From assembly GCF_012516395.1 (NCBI RefSeq), contig NZ_CP051206.1, positions 2,338,501-2,402,500 of the forward strand: a stretch of 64,000 nucleotides of DNA, written 5' to 3'. Below, piece by piece: positions 16,555-26,092 of the stretch. The stretch is from Dolichospermum flos-aquae CCAP 1403/13F (GTDB lineage: Bacteria; Cyanobacteriota; Cyanobacteriia; Cyanobacteriales; Nostocaceae). Every line of letters begins with the position of its first letter. Within the stretch, counting starts at the first letter, position 1. The notes under the pieces are model-generated. The model was not told where the DNA came from, ran no database searches, and saw only the letters and a program-made list of their open reading frames with translations. Position numbers and translations under genes: made by a program.

Positions 16555-16944
16555 TTATTTTTCCTCTAAATAAATTTCTCCGTATTCTTTGCCAGCTAAA
16601 GGGACACTTTTGTACTGCACATTACCCTTCAATACTACCTGTTCTCCAACTTGAAAATTGCCTTGATTAGTGATAATCCAGATTTTTCCAGTTGAGTCGT
16701 TGATTTGATATGCTTTTTTCTGAATTAAAGGAGCGATCTTTTCTATTTTACCTTGAATGTAAACTGTAGTGTCCTGATTTTGTTTGGTAACTTTTTGAAT
16801 CTGTGTTACATTCACACCAATATTTAAATTTTCAAGATTGATCCTAGAATTGCCTTCTTTACCACAGGCATAAAGTCCTGTTAATAGGGAAAAAGATAAT
16901 CCCAGGTGAAGTAATCCCCTGGTAGAAATTTTTGTTTGTTGCAT
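16555..16944 (-). CDS. Small lipoprotein with an OB-fold-like domain
   Basis: This 129-residue protein starts at ATG 16944; an in-frame TTG three codons earlier is less likely. The signal peptide LLHLGLSFSLLTGLYAC ends in a lipobox, with Cys as the lipidated residue. The mature part has strands resembling an OB fold (TVYIQGKIEKIAPL, KAYQINDSTGKIWIITN, VGEQVVLKGNVQYK). It would be anchored at a membrane facing the periplasm. It is the first gene of a two-gene operon with the NUDIX hydrolase. Confidence 0.75.
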   Translation of the reverse strand: MQQTKISTRGLLHLGLSFSLLTGLYACGKEGNSRINLENLNIGVNVTQIQKVTKQNQDTTVYIQGKIEKIAPLIQKKAYQINDSTGKIWIITNQGNFQVGEQVVLKGNVQYKSVPLAGKEYGEIYLEEK

Positions 16945-17170
16945 TATTGGCAATTTTATATTTTATCTCCAGTTTATATAAGTGGCTTGCTATTTATTAT
17001 TTATCATAATACTGTTTTGTCCAAAAAAGATAGTGATTTTGTGAAAATAATGAAGACATGAATAAATTTTCATTGGTATCTCCAGTTATAGGCATTATTG
17101 TATTTTTTATTTTCAGGTAAGTTCTTTTTGGATTTGATGACTTTTTATGTAATTAACTAAGCTCGTAATT

Positions 17171-18777
17171 CAGGGGAAACGCATCTAAATTATCTTGACA
17201 GAATACTATATTAGTGCATCAATATGGGAAAATATCTAACTTCATTCAAAATCTGATAAATTCCTTTATTAAAATTATAAAAATTTCATAAATTTAGAGT
17301 AATTATTTATTTTTAATGATGGATTTATTTTGTTCAGTTCTATATATTAATATCTATATTTTTTGGCATCAAAAATATAGATTCTATTGTAGAATCAACA
17401 GAAAAATAAATTGGTTATATTTATATTTGTCTATATTTTCTGATTTTTATCAGATACATTCTAAAATCTTCTCTAAATATTCATCATCCCATCCTGCACA
17501 AAACTGCTTACTTTTAGTTCCTAGTTTTTGGCTTTTTTCTTTTCCTAAAAGATTAACTGCTATATGACGAATAACTGCAAAGTTTTGTGGTGCATTATCC
17601 TTTCTTATCCGACAATCATCTTCTCTAAAAGCTACATCTAAAACCCAGTGTAATGAATTCTCTATACCCCAATGAGTGCGGACTGATTCTCCTAGTAATT
17701 TCGCATTATTTGTCAAACTACTTATATAATAGCCTGTCTCAACCTTCGTTTTTCCATTAACTTTTCGTATATATTCTACCATTCCTACACTTTGAAGATT
17801 TACCCATTTCTTATCAGTATCTATTCTTTCTTCTATGTCTGATAACATGAGATAATGACGAATCTCTTCTCTTCCATGTTTGTCTTCTTTTGTATGAAAT
17901 TCACTATATTTGAATCCCTCAAACCCTTTAGATATAGCTTCTTTGAAGATTTCTTCTACATTCTTATATAAATTACCTTGATTCTTTTTGAGTGCGATAA
18001 TATATTCGCCTGATTTTTCTGCAATTGATTTTACTATCTCTTTTTGACACCCCATCGCATCAATCGTTACTAAACATCCGGCTATATCTAATACTTTAAT
18101 TAATTCCGGTATGGCTGTTATTTCATTTGACTTTTCTTCTACTTTACATTGTCCTAATACTAATTTATTACTAGTTGCCCATGCACTTACCATGTGAATC
18201 GCACCTTTATCCTTTCCTTTATCATATGAATGCCTTAATGTTTTCCCATCTATTGCTATGACTTCTCCTTCTGTAATTTTATTGATAGATTTTATCCAAC
18301 TCAAAAAACAATTCTGAAATTGTTGCGGATCTATTCTCGCAAATACTCTGGCGAATGTATCATGAGATGGAATCCCGTTTGGAAGTTCTAAAAATTGTTT
18401 TAGCCATTTTTCTTTCTTTTTTCCATAAGCCTCCATCAATACCCAACTATCTACTCCACAGATCACTGCACAAATCGCAATGGTTACTATATCTATTAAT
18501 TTATGCCTTTTTGTTCTCTCAACTCTTTTATCTTCTAAATCTTTAAAGTGATCTACTATTGTGATTTTTGGTGGTAGCTTCATTTTGTGAATTTTGTCTC
18601 TTTAGTTTTATTGAGAATACCACTTCAACTCATTTTATTGATTCTTATAGAAACGAATTTACCATCAAATTTTCTTCATACTCATTTATTGGCTTGATAT
18701 TAACATGGTAATATTGCCCTTTTTATCTATTCATAGAAGTTACATTTTGTCAAAAAAAATTAGATGCGTTTCCCCTG
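17171..18777 (-). mobile_element. ISAs1-family insertion sequence, copy 1 (1607 bp)
   Basis: Inverted ends CAGGGGAAACGCATCTAA…TTGACA lie at both edges. A perfect 10-bp target duplication GCTCGTAATT is at 17161-17170 and 18778-18787. One transposase gene runs on the minus strand. The copies at 24309-25915 and 44228-45834 have the same length and are almost identical, so transposition is recent. Confidence 0.97.
17450..18583 (-). CDS. ISAs1-family transposase, copy 1
   Basis: This 377-residue DDE transposase has an N-terminal H-repeat-type region (VDHFKDLEDKRVERTKRHKL, IDIVTIAICAVICGVDSW). Its DDE core has first Asp in VIAIDGKTLRHSYD, second Asp in CLVTIDAMGCQ and Glu in THWGIENSLHWVLDVAF. The frame is intact and full length, so it is probably functional. 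The short plus-strand frames inside it are shadows. Confidence 0.95.
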   Translation of the reverse strand: MKLPPKITIVDHFKDLEDKRVERTKRHKLIDIVTIAICAVICGVDSWVLMEAYGKKKEKWLKQFLELPNGIPSHDTFARVFARIDPQQFQNCFLSWIKSINKITEGEVIAIDGKTLRHSYDKGKDKGAIHMVSAWATSNKLVLGQCKVEEKSNEITAIPELIKVLDIAGCLVTIDAMGCQKEIVKSIAEKSGEYIIALKKNQGNLYKNVEEIFKEAISKGFEGFKYSEFHTKEDKHGREEIRHYLMLSDIEERIDTDKKWVNLQSVGMVEYIRKVNGKTKVETGYYISSLTNNAKLLGESVRTHWGIENSLHWVLDVAFREDDCRIRKDNAPQNFAVIRHIAVNLLGKEKSQKLGTKSKQFCAGWDDEYLEKILECI

Positions 18778-18932
18778 GCTCGTAATTTAGTCAAATCTAT
18801 TGGGGGGTTGATTATGCTTAAAAAACTATAGGTTTCCACTTGGAAGGGGGTTAAATATTTGTTATTGCCAGATTCAGGAGTTGACAATAAACTCTTTATA
18901 GTCATGGTAAATTAATATAGGTAAATACTATA

Positions 18933-19084
18933 AGTAGGTGAACACAATAAAACCAAACTGTGTAAAGAAATGTAAAATCGCTGAAAACTTCTTTACTCTT
19001 GCCTCTTGCCTCTGGTTACTGAGCGAAGTCGAAGTATTGCCTCTTGCCTAGTGCTATGACGACAATTTTCAACGCCAACCTACT
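18933..19084. mobile_element. MITE, 152 bp, TA-flanked (family copy 3)
   Basis: The left end AGTAGGTGAACAC and right end CAACCTACT are inverted repeats, with TA at 18931-18932 and 19085-19086. Internally it carries CTCTTGCCTCTTGCCTCTGG and GAGCGAAGTCGAAGT inserts. It matches the truncated copy in front of hetF and resembles the copies at 387 and 30540 at both termini. Confidence 0.75.
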
Positions 19085-19266
19085 TAGCGGTATGCAGTTA
19101 AATGAAATTCTAATTTCAATCATAGAAGCTTAGACTGAAAGTAATTTAGTTCTGACTACTAACCGCTGAAAGCTGCTATATGCCTTTACAGTCGTTCGGG
19201 AATTAGGTATGGTTTGAGACGTGAGAAAATGAGTTCATAAAATCGGTAGTAGCAAAATTTGACAAT

Positions 19267-19893
19267 ATGAGTGGTAAATTAATTGTATTTGAAGGGGTAG
19301 AAGGTTGTGGTAAAACTACTCAGATGCAACTGTGTTCTCAGTGGCTAGAAAGTTTAAATATATCTGTGGTGCTGACTCGTGAACCGGGGGGAACAGAGTT
19401 AGGAAAGGATTTACGGATGTTATTATTGGAAAAGTCACTTAATAAGCCCGTGGGGGAAGTGACGGAACTGTTATTGTATGCTGCGGATAGGGCGCAACAC
19501 ATTGAAGAGGAATTAAAACCTAATTTAGCCATAGGGAAGTATATTTTGTGTGATCGCTATACTGATTCTACTATTGCCTATCAAGGTTATGGCAGGGGTT
19601 TAAGTATGAGTATAATTAATCAACTTAATCAAATTGCTACTGGTGGTTTAGCTAGTGATTTAACTATTTGGTTAGATGTAGATGTGGAGATAGGGCTGTC
19701 TCGCAAACGTGGACAAGCTAAATTAGACAGGATTGAACAAGAAACAATTGCGTTTCATCGGCGGGTACAGCGGGGATATACGGAGTTAGCTATATCTTAT
19801 GCGTCTCGGATTGTACGGGTAGATGGGAATAATAGTCAAGAAAATGTGCAACAAAGTATACAGGAAATTTTACATAATCGCCTGTTTTCATAA
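19267..19893 (+). CDS. tmk: Thymidylate kinase
   Basis: This 208-residue enzyme phosphorylates dTMP to dTDP for DNA synthesis. It has the P-loop FEGVEGCGKTTQ (residues 8-19), the DRx motif in LCDRYTDSTIAYQGYGRGL, TREPGGTELG, and a LID region with SRKRGQAKLDRIE. It starts at ATG 19267. It ends three bases before holB, forming a two-gene operon that is common in bacteria. Confidence 0.97.
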   Translation: MSGKLIVFEGVEGCGKTTQMQLCSQWLESLNISVVLTREPGGTELGKDLRMLLLEKSLNKPVGEVTELLLYAADRAQHIEEELKPNLAIGKYILCDRYTDSTIAYQGYGRGLSMSIINQLNQIATGGLASDLTIWLDVDVEIGLSRKRGQAKLDRIEQETIAFHRRVQRGYTELAISYASRIVRVDGNNSQENVQQSIQEILHNRLFS

Positions 19894-19896
19894 TTT

Positions 19897-20847
19897 ATGT
19901 TCTCACCATTAGTCGGACAACAGCAAGCAGTAGAATTACTAACTCAGTCTGTTAAACAAAATCGAGTTGCACCTGCTTATATGTTTGTAGGTGCAGATGG
20001 TGTAGGTAGAAGTTTAGCAGCCCGGTGTTTTATTGAATTACTTTTTTCCAGTTCTGTAGCACCTGATCAAATTCCCCTTTTACAAACTCGGATTCGTCAA
20101 AGAAATCATCCGGCTTTATTGTGGGTAGAACCAACTTATCAATTTCAAGGACAAAGACTTACACCAGCAGAAGCAGCAGAAAAGGGCGTTAAACGCAAAG
20201 CCCCACCAGTGATTCGTTTGGAACAAATTCGAGAAATTACGCAATTTCTTTCTCGGCCACCGTTGGCAGCAGAGAGAAATATCATAGTCCTAGAACAAGC
20301 GGAAACAATGGCGGAATCTGCGGCTAATGCGTTGTTAAAAACTTTGGAAGAACCGGGAAAAGCGACATTAATTTTAATTGCCCCTTCACCAGAATCTGTG
20401 TTACCAACTTTAGTATCCCGTTGTCAAAAGATTCCTTTTTATCGGTTGGATATTGCTGTGATGAGTCAGGTATTGATGCAAACAGGAAATGCCGAAATTT
20501 TGCAACATCCAGAGGTTTTAAATATAGCCGCAGGTAGTCCAGGAAATGCGATTTTATCTTATCAACAATTACAAAAAATTCCTAGCGAGTTCATCGCCCA
20601 GGTGAAAAAAATCCCGACATCTTACCGTCATGCTTTAGAATTAGCCAAGAAAATTGATAAAGAATTAGATACTGAAGCTCAATTATGGTTAATTGATTAT
20701 CTGCAACAATACTATTGGCAACAAATACATGAACCAAAAATTATTCAACAGTTAGAAAAAACTCGTAAAAATTTACTTTGTTATGCCCAACCTCGCTTGG
20801 TTTGGGAATGTACGTTTTTAGCTTTATTTCAGATATCACAAATATAG
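19897..20847 (+). CDS. holB: DNA polymerase III delta' subunit
   Basis: This 316-residue clamp-loader subunit has the AAA+ fold: LVGQQQAVELLTQSV, a degenerate P-loop GADGVGRS (Lys replaced by Arg, consistent with a non-hydrolysing subunit), LEQAETMAESAANALLKTLE, and sensor-type SRCQKIPF. A dnaX-like Zn module is not evident. It loads the beta clamp, whose gene dnaN lies at 33-34 kb in this window. It is coupled to tmk. Confidence 0.93.
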   Translation: MFSPLVGQQQAVELLTQSVKQNRVAPAYMFVGADGVGRSLAARCFIELLFSSSVAPDQIPLLQTRIRQRNHPALLWVEPTYQFQGQRLTPAEAAEKGVKRKAPPVIRLEQIREITQFLSRPPLAAERNIIVLEQAETMAESAANALLKTLEEPGKATLILIAPSPESVLPTLVSRCQKIPFYRLDIAVMSQVLMQTGNAEILQHPEVLNIAAGSPGNAILSYQQLQKIPSEFIAQVKKIPTSYRHALELAKKIDKELDTEAQLWLIDYLQQYYWQQIHEPKIIQQLEKTRKNLLCYAQPRLVWECTFLALFQISQI

Positions 20848-21507
20848 TTAATTTCTGTAGTTAATTTCTGTTGACAATTTCCTTCCTGGGAATATTCACA
20901 ACCCCTTTGAAACTAGCAACTTCACCTGCAATACTTTTGTTGACTTCTAATGAGGTACAAACTTGAATTATGAAACTCTTGTAGTGCGGGCATACTTCGA
21001 CCCTCCGACAGGCTCAGGGCATCGCAGGCTCAGTACAAGTCTTGCCCGCGTGAGCGAGACGCTCACACTACAGTCCATCATTTTTATCTTGACAGACTAC
21101 TAGTAACGCAGGGCGGAAGTCAAAAGTCAAAAGTCAAAACTAATATACCGTAAGCTTTTTGGCGATTGAATATGGTTGCTTTATTTACGCCGTGATGTAC
21201 TAGTCAATGTCCTGGAAAAGTGCTGACACATTATCTTTTTTAAGTATTAATACGCTAGTAAAAATTCTGAATATATAGGAATCCGGTTTGATTGTTGTTC
21301 ATTATACTGAGACTCAATCGTTGATTCGATGGGGTTTACGGTTTACAGCTTGTTCAAAAATCAAATAGTAGCCCTATATGAAATTTATGGTTACGATATT
21401 TTTTTAAGTATTTTTAATGTTTTATTAACAATTATTGTTACAGAATTGATAGTGTTTTCATATAGAATCATCTTTGACGGAAAATTTAACGTACCAGGTG
21501 ATTAATC
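20848..21507. other. Long intergenic region with short repeats
   Basis: No gene is supported. It holds a repeat with complementary edges (TTGTAGTG near 20970 and CACTACAG near 21067) enclosing the hairpin GTGAGCG-AGA-CGCTCAC at 21050-21066, then three AAAGTCA heptads near 21120. The 180 bp before the next gene are AT-rich and should hold its promoter. Confidence 0.5.
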
Positions 21508-22395
21508 ATGAAAAATTGGCAGCATAAATTATTTTTGGGCTTACTTTGTTGTGCATTTTTAGTTTTTGGATGGCAAAATAGGGTATTAGCTGAAGGAATG
21601 ACTAGCTATAGTACACCCGTAGCAAAAACCCAATTATCACAATTGGAAGTAACCCAAAATGTCTATGATTATCTATTGCAGTATCAACCAGAAACTTATA
21701 ATATTCTGACAAAAAAATTGGCAGAAAGTATTGAAGATGCTAAACAACCATTAGCAGATGAAGTAGTGAATAATCTTTTGGCTTTATCTCCAAATAATCC
21801 ACAGGTTAAATGGAGAGAAAATAATGGCAAAATAGAATATTTGATGTCAACTTGGAAATATACAAGTAGCCCAAGTTCAGATTGGCCAATAGGTACAAAA
21901 AAACTGCTACCTTATCAAACTTGGTTTACAGCAGTTCCACAAGTGAAAGAATTTTGTCAGAAATATCAAGCTATTGATAGCAATATTCCTGATAATGTTG
22001 AACTTTCATTGCGGTTACAACAGTATTTGGGATTAATCTTAAATAAATATTCTACGAAAACCCATTTTGTCGAAATGTGGGTAAAAGCAGAAGATCTAAC
22101 TAGACCATGTATTGATGCAGAAATTAACGATGCTAGTTGTAATCTTTTACCTTTACCTGTTCCTGATAGTAGTCCTGTAGTCAAGGCAATATATACCAAT
22201 TCCTACACCAATGCTAAAAAGGAATATTATCCTTGGTCTGGTTTAGGTTATACTTATGATTGGGGAAATTCTCAAAAACCTCATCAAGGACCCAGTGAGT
22301 TTATTATTAACCCCACTCCAGAGAAACCTGTAGAGGTGGAAGTTGCTTCTGTGACACCTACGCAAGAATACTGTCGGAATCAGATTTTACAATAA
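21508..22395 (+). CDS. Exported protein of unknown function
   Basis: This 295-residue protein has a clear signal peptide (HKLFLGLLCCAFLVFGW, cleavage probably after VLA). The mature part is polar with several aromatic stretches (YDYLLQYQPETYNILTKK, GTKKLLPYQTWFTAVPQ) and four or five cysteines, which may form disulfides in the periplasm. I do not recognise a domain. It stands alone between a 660-bp gap and a strong terminator at 22409-22457. Confidence 0.75.
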   Translation: MKNWQHKLFLGLLCCAFLVFGWQNRVLAEGMTSYSTPVAKTQLSQLEVTQNVYDYLLQYQPETYNILTKKLAESIEDAKQPLADEVVNNLLALSPNNPQVKWRENNGKIEYLMSTWKYTSSPSSDWPIGTKKLLPYQTWFTAVPQVKEFCQKYQAIDSNIPDNVELSLRLQQYLGLILNKYSTKTHFVEMWVKAEDLTRPCIDAEINDASCNLLPLPVPDSSPVVKAIYTNSYTNAKKEYYPWSGLGYTYDWGNSQKPHQGPSEFIINPTPEKPVEVEVASVTPTQEYCRNQILQ

Positions 22396-22408
22396 AATAT
22401 CTAGTGGG

Positions 22409-22457
22409 AAGGGATGATCAAAATTTTCCTATATTTTGATCATCCCTTGTTTTTTTA
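22409..22457. terminator. Strong bidirectional terminator
   Basis: AAGGGATGATCAAAAT pairs with ATTTTGATCATCCCTT around a short loop, followed by TGTTTTTTT on the plus strand. It separates the convergent genes at 21508-22395 (+) and 22472-22750 (-) and probably serves both. Confidence 0.85.
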
Positions 22458-22471
22458 TCAATTAGGGTTAG

Positions 22472-22750
22472 CTAACAATTGTTAGCTTTTGTTAGCTTTT
22501 TTGGATCGGATTCAATAGAATTAATTTCTTGCAAAGTTTGCCACCCAGCATACCACTGGGAATTATCTTGCAATAATTTAGCATTTAACCAAAAGCGCAC
22601 TTGAGGATCACAAGCTGCTACCATTTCTGCATATACCCATTTACCCTGATTTTTACGGTTAACAACCTGAAAATGTCGCCAGCCATCAACTTTTTGTTGT
22701 GCAGTCCATTTAGAACCTAGTAGGTAAGGAAATTTTTGTTTTTTAGTCAT
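22472..22750 (-). CDS. TIGR02450-type small tryptophan-rich protein
   Basis: This 92-residue protein has the family opening YLLGSKWTAQQKVDGWRHFQ followed by VVNRKNQGKWVYAEMVAACD and RFWLNAKLLQDNSQWYAGWQ, with seven Trp. The family is widespread in cyanobacteria and marine bacteria and has no assigned function. It starts at ATG 22750 and is convergent with the exported protein. Confidence 0.8.
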   Translation of the reverse strand: MTKKQKFPYLLGSKWTAQQKVDGWRHFQVVNRKNQGKWVYAEMVAACDPQVRFWLNAKLLQDNSQWYAGWQTLQEINSIESDPKKLTKANNC

Positions 22751-22872
22751 TTGTCAATTGTTAGTTGTCGGTTGCGAAGAACTTTCTTTTTTCACCCCTT
22801 ACCTGTTACCTATTACGCATCATTTATTAAGTTTTATATCAGGTATTTTCTAATTTAATAAATATTTACTAA

Positions 22873-23019
22873 TTCAGCAGTGGTGATGACTATGAGGATG
22901 TTGTTCCCTCCGATACTTCAGATCGTGAACCTTTTTCTTTATTGTCAGGTTTTTATCTCAATTCAGTAAAAGTTCAACCCAGAAATGCTGAAGAGGAATT
23001 AGACTTGATGATTGTATAA
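22873..23019 (+). pseudogene. Short coding remnant in front of the DUF5331 gene
   Basis: An open frame of 48 codons without a start reads [20 protein letters not shown], then [20 protein letters not shown] and ELDLMIV, stop. The composition looks coding, but an upstream in-frame TAA and the lack of a start suggest a truncated gene tail. Confidence 0.3.
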
Positions 23020-23045
23020 AACATTTTACCTCTCAGGATGGGTTT

Positions 23046-23828
23046 ATGGCTTTCTTTGATAGTTTTACCGATTCGATCAAACAAAAGTGGCTGCAATTCT
23101 TTCAAGCCAATCGTGAATGGATTACGCTTCAGATGACTGTTGAATCAGTTTATACCCCTGATGGCGGCAAGCGACCTTCTTCTTACCTTATCCTGGGAGT
23201 TATTAATGCTCTAGAACCGAAATTGGCCCAGCTAATGCTTCCCTTTGCCAAACTGAATCCAGATGCGGATACTTTAATTGAAGTTCTGAATTTACATTTT
23301 GACCCCGATATTGCCCTTGGTAATCGTCTCAGTCCTACAGTAGAACCACAGATGTACTCTCGTCAGCAGGCTGTGGTCATGGTGGATGGACCTGAACCAG
23401 AAGCGGAATCTTTCTCAATCCCTGAGATGAGTCTGAATGAGTTGGGAAACGAAACACAAGCGACTTGGGCTGTAGAACAAGATGATGATGGCTTTGGTGA
23501 TATTTCCTTATCTGATGAAGATATTGCCCATGACTCAGAAGCAATGGGTAATTTCGGTCATGTTTCCTTTACTTCCATGTCTTTAATTGATGAAAGCAAT
23601 GATCAGAGCCTTAATAGCCTCACTTCAGTTGGTGAAAATCCCTTTGGGGAAATACCTGATCATGCTTTTACTGGGCTGAATACATCTGCAGAAAATGGAT
23701 TTGATGATGTAGTTTCGGACATCTGGGGTGATGAAACTTCGTTTCAGAATTGTGACGACAATTTGGAAGAACTGCCATCTGAGGTTTTTAATGAATCAGA
23801 AATGGCTCGTCTCTTCCCCAACAATTAA
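23046..23828 (+). CDS. DUF5331-domain cyanobacterial protein
   Basis: This 260-residue soluble protein has an N-terminal domain of about 95 residues (FFDSFTDSIKQKWLQFFQAN, SSYLILGVINALEPKLAQLM) that I associate with cyanobacterial DUF5331. A long acidic, disordered tail rich in Asp, Glu and Ser follows (DDDGFGDISLSDEDIAHDSE) and ends in EVFNESEMARLFPNN. The function is unknown. The tail composition suggests a scaffold or interaction protein. Confidence 0.7.
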   Translation: MAFFDSFTDSIKQKWLQFFQANREWITLQMTVESVYTPDGGKRPSSYLILGVINALEPKLAQLMLPFAKLNPDADTLIEVLNLHFDPDIALGNRLSPTVEPQMYSRQQAVVMVDGPEPEAESFSIPEMSLNELGNETQATWAVEQDDDGFGDISLSDEDIAHDSEAMGNFGHVSFTSMSLIDESNDQSLNSLTSVGENPFGEIPDHAFTGLNTSAENGFDDVVSDIWGDETSFQNCDDNLEELPSEVFNESEMARLFPNN

Positions 23829-23850
23829 TTGTTGAACTTCTCGCGGCAGT

Positions 23851-23880
23851 CCCTACCCTCAATGTACCCATAGGGTAGGG
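23851..23880. repeat. Hairpin at the IS200-like right end
   Basis: CCCTACCC (23851-23858) pairs with GGGTAGGG (23873-23880). It lies about 50 bp beyond the stop of the Y1 transposase gene. Subterminal hairpins in that position are what IS200/IS605 transposases recognise. Confidence 0.5.
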
Positions 23881-23932
23881 GTTAGAGCGGGTTATTGAGT
23901 GCGAAGCGAAAATAACCATCTTTCTATTCTAT

Positions 23933-24308
23933 TTACTTCGTTGGTGCGTCTTGTTCCTTGATATATTGCTTTAGTTTTTCAATTGGCGCACCACCACTTG
24001 ACGCCACATAATACGAGCTAGACCAGAAGACAGGTTTCCAATAAAATTTATCAATATGTTCTTTAAATTCTTTACGAATAATCCTGCTACTGGCAGATTT
24101 TAAACTAGATGTAAAATCAGAGATATTATTGTCCGGGTGGTAGTCTACCAATAAATCGACATGATCTTGTTCACCGGAAAACTCTACTAATATACAGTTA
24201 GTTTTAATGCAAATATTTGCGAAAATCTCGTGCATTCTGTCCAGTATTGGAGCATTAATTATTTTCTTTCGGTATTTAGTCACAAATACAAAGTGTAGGT
24301 GAATGGAG
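23933..24308 (-). pseudogene. IS200-type Y1 transposase (TnpA), split by ISAs1
   Basis: The C-terminal 125 codons read SIHLHFVFVTKYRKKI, GEQDHVDLLVDYHP and SSRIIRKEFKEH, and end EKLKQYIKEQDAPTK. The catalytic Tyr is plausible in YYVASSGG or KQYIKEQ. The HUH metal motif is HVD rather than HVH. The first codons (GSHAVF) lie beyond the ISAs1 insertion at 25916-25948, so the gene is broken. By chance the ISAs1 end supplies an in-frame ATG (MRFPC before SIHLHF). Confidence 0.8.
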
Positions 24309-25915
24309 CAGGGGAAACGCATCTAAATTATCTTGACAGAATACTATATTAGTGCATCAATATGGGAAAATATCTAACTTCATTCAAAATCTGATAAATT
24401 CCTTTATTAAAATTATAAAAATTTCATAAATTTAGAGTAATTATTTATTTTTAATGATGGATTTATTTTGTTCAGTTCTATATATTAATATCTATATTTT
24501 TTGGCATCAAAAATATAGATTCTATTGTAGAATCAACAGAAAAATAAATTGGTTATATTTATATTTGTCTATATTTTCTGATTTTTATCAGATACATTCT
24601 AAAATCTTCTCTAAATATTCATCATCCCATCCTGCACAAAACTGCTTACTTTTAGTTCCTAGTTTTTGGCTTTTTTCTTTTCCTAAAAGATTAACTGCTA
24701 TATGACGAATAACTGCAAAGTTTTGTGGTGCATTATCCTTTCTTATCCGACAATCATCTTCTCTAAAAGCTACATCTAAAACCCAGTGTAATGAATTCTC
24801 TATACCCCAATGAGTGCGGACTGATTCTCCTAGTAATTTCGCATTATTTGTCAAACTACTTATATAATAGCCTGTCTCAACCTTCGTTTTTCCATTAACT
24901 TTTCGTATATATTCTACCATTCCTACACTTTGAAGATTTACCCATTTCTTATCAGTATCTATTCTTTCTTCTATGTCTGATAACATGAGATAATGACGAA
25001 TCTCTTCTCTTCCATGTTTGTCTTCTTTTGTATGAAATTCACTATATTTGAATCCCTCAAACCCTTTAGATATAGCTTCTTTGAAGATTTCTTCTACATT
25101 CTTATATAAATTACCTTGATTCTTTTTGAGTGCGATAATATATTCGCCTGATTTTTCTGCAATTGATTTTACTATCTCTTTTTGACACCCCATCGCATCA
25201 ATCGTTACTAAACATCCGGCTATATCTAATACTTTAATTAATTCCGGTATGGCTGTTATTTCATTTGACTTTTCTTCTACTTTACATTGTCCTAATACTA
25301 ATTTATTACTAGTTGCCCATGCACTTACCATGTGAATCGCACCTTTATCCTTTCCTTTATCATATGAATGCCTTAATGTTTTCCCATCTATTGCTATGAC
25401 TTCTCCTTCTGTAATTTTATTGATAGATTTTATCCAACTCAAAAAACAATTCTGAAATTGTTGCGGATCTATTCTCGCAAATACTCTGGCGAATGTATCA
25501 TGAGATGGAATCCCGTTTGGAAGTTCTAAAAATTGTTTTAGCCATTTTTCTTTCTTTTTTCCATAAGCCTCCATCAATACCCAACTATCTACTCCACAGA
25601 TCACTGCACAAATCGCAATGGTTACTATATCTATTAATTTATGCCTTTTTGTTCTCTCAACTCTTTTATCTTCTAAATCTTTAAAGTGATCTACTATTGT
25701 GATTTTTGGTGGTAGCTTCATTTTGTGAATTTTGTCTCTTTAGTTTTATTGAGAATACCACTTCAACTCATTTTATTGATTCTTATAGAAACGAATTTAC
25801 CATCAAATTTTCTTCATACTCATTTATTGGCTTGATATTAACATGGTAATACTGCCCTTTTTATCTATTCATAGAAGTTACATTTTGTCAAAAAAAATTA
25901 GATGCGTTTCCCCTG
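24309..25915 (-). mobile_element. ISAs1-family insertion sequence, copy 2 (1607 bp)
   Basis: It has the same terminal repeats as copy 1, and a perfect 10-bp duplication GTGAATGGAG at 24299-24308 and 25916-25925. It inserted into the start of the IS200-like tnpA gene. Confidence 0.97.
24588..25721 (-). CDS. ISAs1-family transposase, copy 2
   Basis: This 377-residue intact DDE transposase is identical in protein sequence to copy 1. The DNA differs at least near 25852 (AATACTGCC here, AATATTGCC in copy 1). It is probably active. Confidence 0.95.
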   Translation of the reverse strand: MKLPPKITIVDHFKDLEDKRVERTKRHKLIDIVTIAICAVICGVDSWVLMEAYGKKKEKWLKQFLELPNGIPSHDTFARVFARIDPQQFQNCFLSWIKSINKITEGEVIAIDGKTLRHSYDKGKDKGAIHMVSAWATSNKLVLGQCKVEEKSNEITAIPELIKVLDIAGCLVTIDAMGCQKEIVKSIAEKSGEYIIALKKNQGNLYKNVEEIFKEAISKGFEGFKYSEFHTKEDKHGREEIRHYLMLSDIEERIDTDKKWVNLQSVGMVEYIRKVNGKTKVETGYYISSLTNNAKLLGESVRTHWGIENSLHWVLDVAFREDDCRIRKDNAPQNFAVIRHIAVNLLGKEKSQKLGTKSKQFCAGWDDEYLEKILECI

Positions 25916-25991
25916 GTGAATGGAGAATACAGCGTGTGAACCTTTGAACTATTCTCAATTAGATTCTCAATTAGTCACCTAACCCACCTGG

Positions 25992-26092
25992 GAATGAATT
26001 CTCAGTCTAATAACTAAAGTTCGTTAAAACGGACTGAAATATTCTCTGAGTCATCTTCAGACGAGTTTTGTTATTAGCCTTAGAATTCATTC
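25992..26092. repeat. 101-bp imperfect inverted repeat beside the IS200-like element
   Basis: GAATGAATTCTCAGTCTAAT on the left mirrors ATTAGCCTTAGAATTCATTC on the right, with further pairing inward (AACTAAAGTTCG against CGAGTTTTGTT). Inside is the small hairpin AGTTCGTTAAAACGGACT. Its position upstream of the split tnpA suggests the structured left end of the IS200/IS605-like element. Similar words recur in cyanobacterial genomes near such elements. Confidence 0.55.

Noticed and set aside
17057-17119. Tiny frame MNKFSLVSPVIGIIVFFIFR
   Set aside because: It resembles a small membrane subunit in hydrophobicity, but has no ribosome site and no recognisable family.
17316-17567. Plus-strand 83-codon frame, repeated in all three ISAs1 copies
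   Set aside because: It overlaps the end of the transposase gene on the other strand. It is conserved only because the IS copies are identical.
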